Shown piece after piece: positions 5,741 to 5,784 of a DNA stretch of 5,784 nt; within the stretch, counting starts at the first letter, position 1, and each line of letters begins with the position of its first letter. The notes beneath the pieces were generated by a model. That model was given only the letters and a program-made list of their open reading frames with translations. It was not told where the DNA came from and did no database searches. Location of the stretch: the NCBI GenBank assembly GCA_910585555.1, contig CAJUFU010000100.1, positions 1 to 5,784 on the forward strand, in the 5' to 3' direction. The position numbers and the translations under genes were made by a program. Origin of the DNA: an uncultured Lachnospiraceae bacterium. Lineage in GTDB: Bacteria; Bacillota; Clostridia; Lachnospirales; Lachnospiraceae.

Positions 5741-5784
5741 ATGAGAAAGAGCGGTGTTTTGCTGCCAGTTTCCGCTATTCCGTC
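5741..5784 (+). CDS. malQ: 4-alpha-glucanotransferase (amylomaltase), N-terminal fragment
   Basis: Only the first 14 codons and two further bases are present before the window ends: MRKSGVLLPVSAIP, the next codon starting TC. This closely resembles the usual beginning of glycoside hydrolase family 77 enzymes from Clostridia (M-R-x-S-G-[VI]-L-L-P-[VI]-S-x-[LI]-P-S), in which the conserved segment continues KYGIG. The enzyme transfers 1,4-alpha-glucan chains between maltodextrins in the cytoplasm and releases glucose. Its place after a CUT1 importer fits maltodextrin use. The ATG at 5741 follows GGAAAGGAAA (5721-5730) with rather long spacing; an in-frame GTG at 5732 is a less likely start that would add three residues. 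The assignment rests on a short stretch, so certainty is limited. Confidence 0.75.
   Translation, partial: MRKSGVLLPVSAIP

Noticed and set aside
5715..5744. Perfect -35 box TTGACA directly before malQ
   Set aside because: The only possible -10 (TTATGA at 5739) overlaps the start codon, which would need leaderless translation from within the promoter; the ribosome binding site would then be lost.
1..5784. CRISPR array, tRNA or rRNA gene, insertion sequence, riboswitch
   Set aside because: No regularly spaced repeats with unique spacers, no cloverleaf-like stretch, no transposase motifs with terminal repeats and no known aptamer pattern were found on either strand by eye.

Overview
The window looks like the end of a draft contig from a Gram-positive anaerobe of the class Clostridia, most likely a gut Lachnospiraceae-type bacterium. 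This is inferred from strong AGGAGG-type ribosome binding sites, a typical Firmicutes lipoprotein signal, moderate GC content, and a carbohydrate ABC transporter operon with no ATPase gene in the window. The first 29 bases are not biological: they match the 3' end of the Illumina TruSeq read-2/index adapter. The window therefore starts at an untrimmed read or contig edge.

Layout. Bases 30-337 hold the C-terminal end of a DNA-specificity (S-type) protein of a restriction-modification system, cut by the contig edge and clearly AT-rich. Next come two HAD-superfamily phosphatase genes of different cap classes, a Cof-type HAD-IIB (370-1167) and a NagD/AraL-type HAD-IIA (1203-2045), probably co-transcribed. 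A 240-base regulatory gap (2046-2285) holds a good sigma-A promoter (TTGCAA, 17 bp, TATACT). Just downstream is a striking array of four 12-bp degenerate repeats, the first of which is a near-palindrome with a central CG like LacI-family operators.

The array precedes a CUT1-type sugar importer: a solute-binding lipoprotein (2286-3683), a strong intrinsic terminator that probably acts as an attenuator (3735-3770), and two permeases that overlap by one base (3799-4704 and 4704-5561). A second hairpin terminator follows (5617-5661). The window ends in the first 14 codons of a gene (from 5741) whose N-terminus matches 4-alpha-glucanotransferase (MalQ). It has its own candidate promoter and palindromic operator-like sites.

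How the genes work together. The MalQ start makes maltose or malto-oligosaccharides the best guess for the transported sugar. The lipoprotein would capture the sugar outside the cell, the permease pair would import it using an ATPase encoded elsewhere, and MalQ would rearrange the glucans in the cytoplasm. The HAD phosphatases have no demonstrable link to the transporter. No wholly new system is evident. The most interesting signals are the 12-bp repeat array, its possible relation to the palindromes before malQ, and the adapter-marked contig edge.
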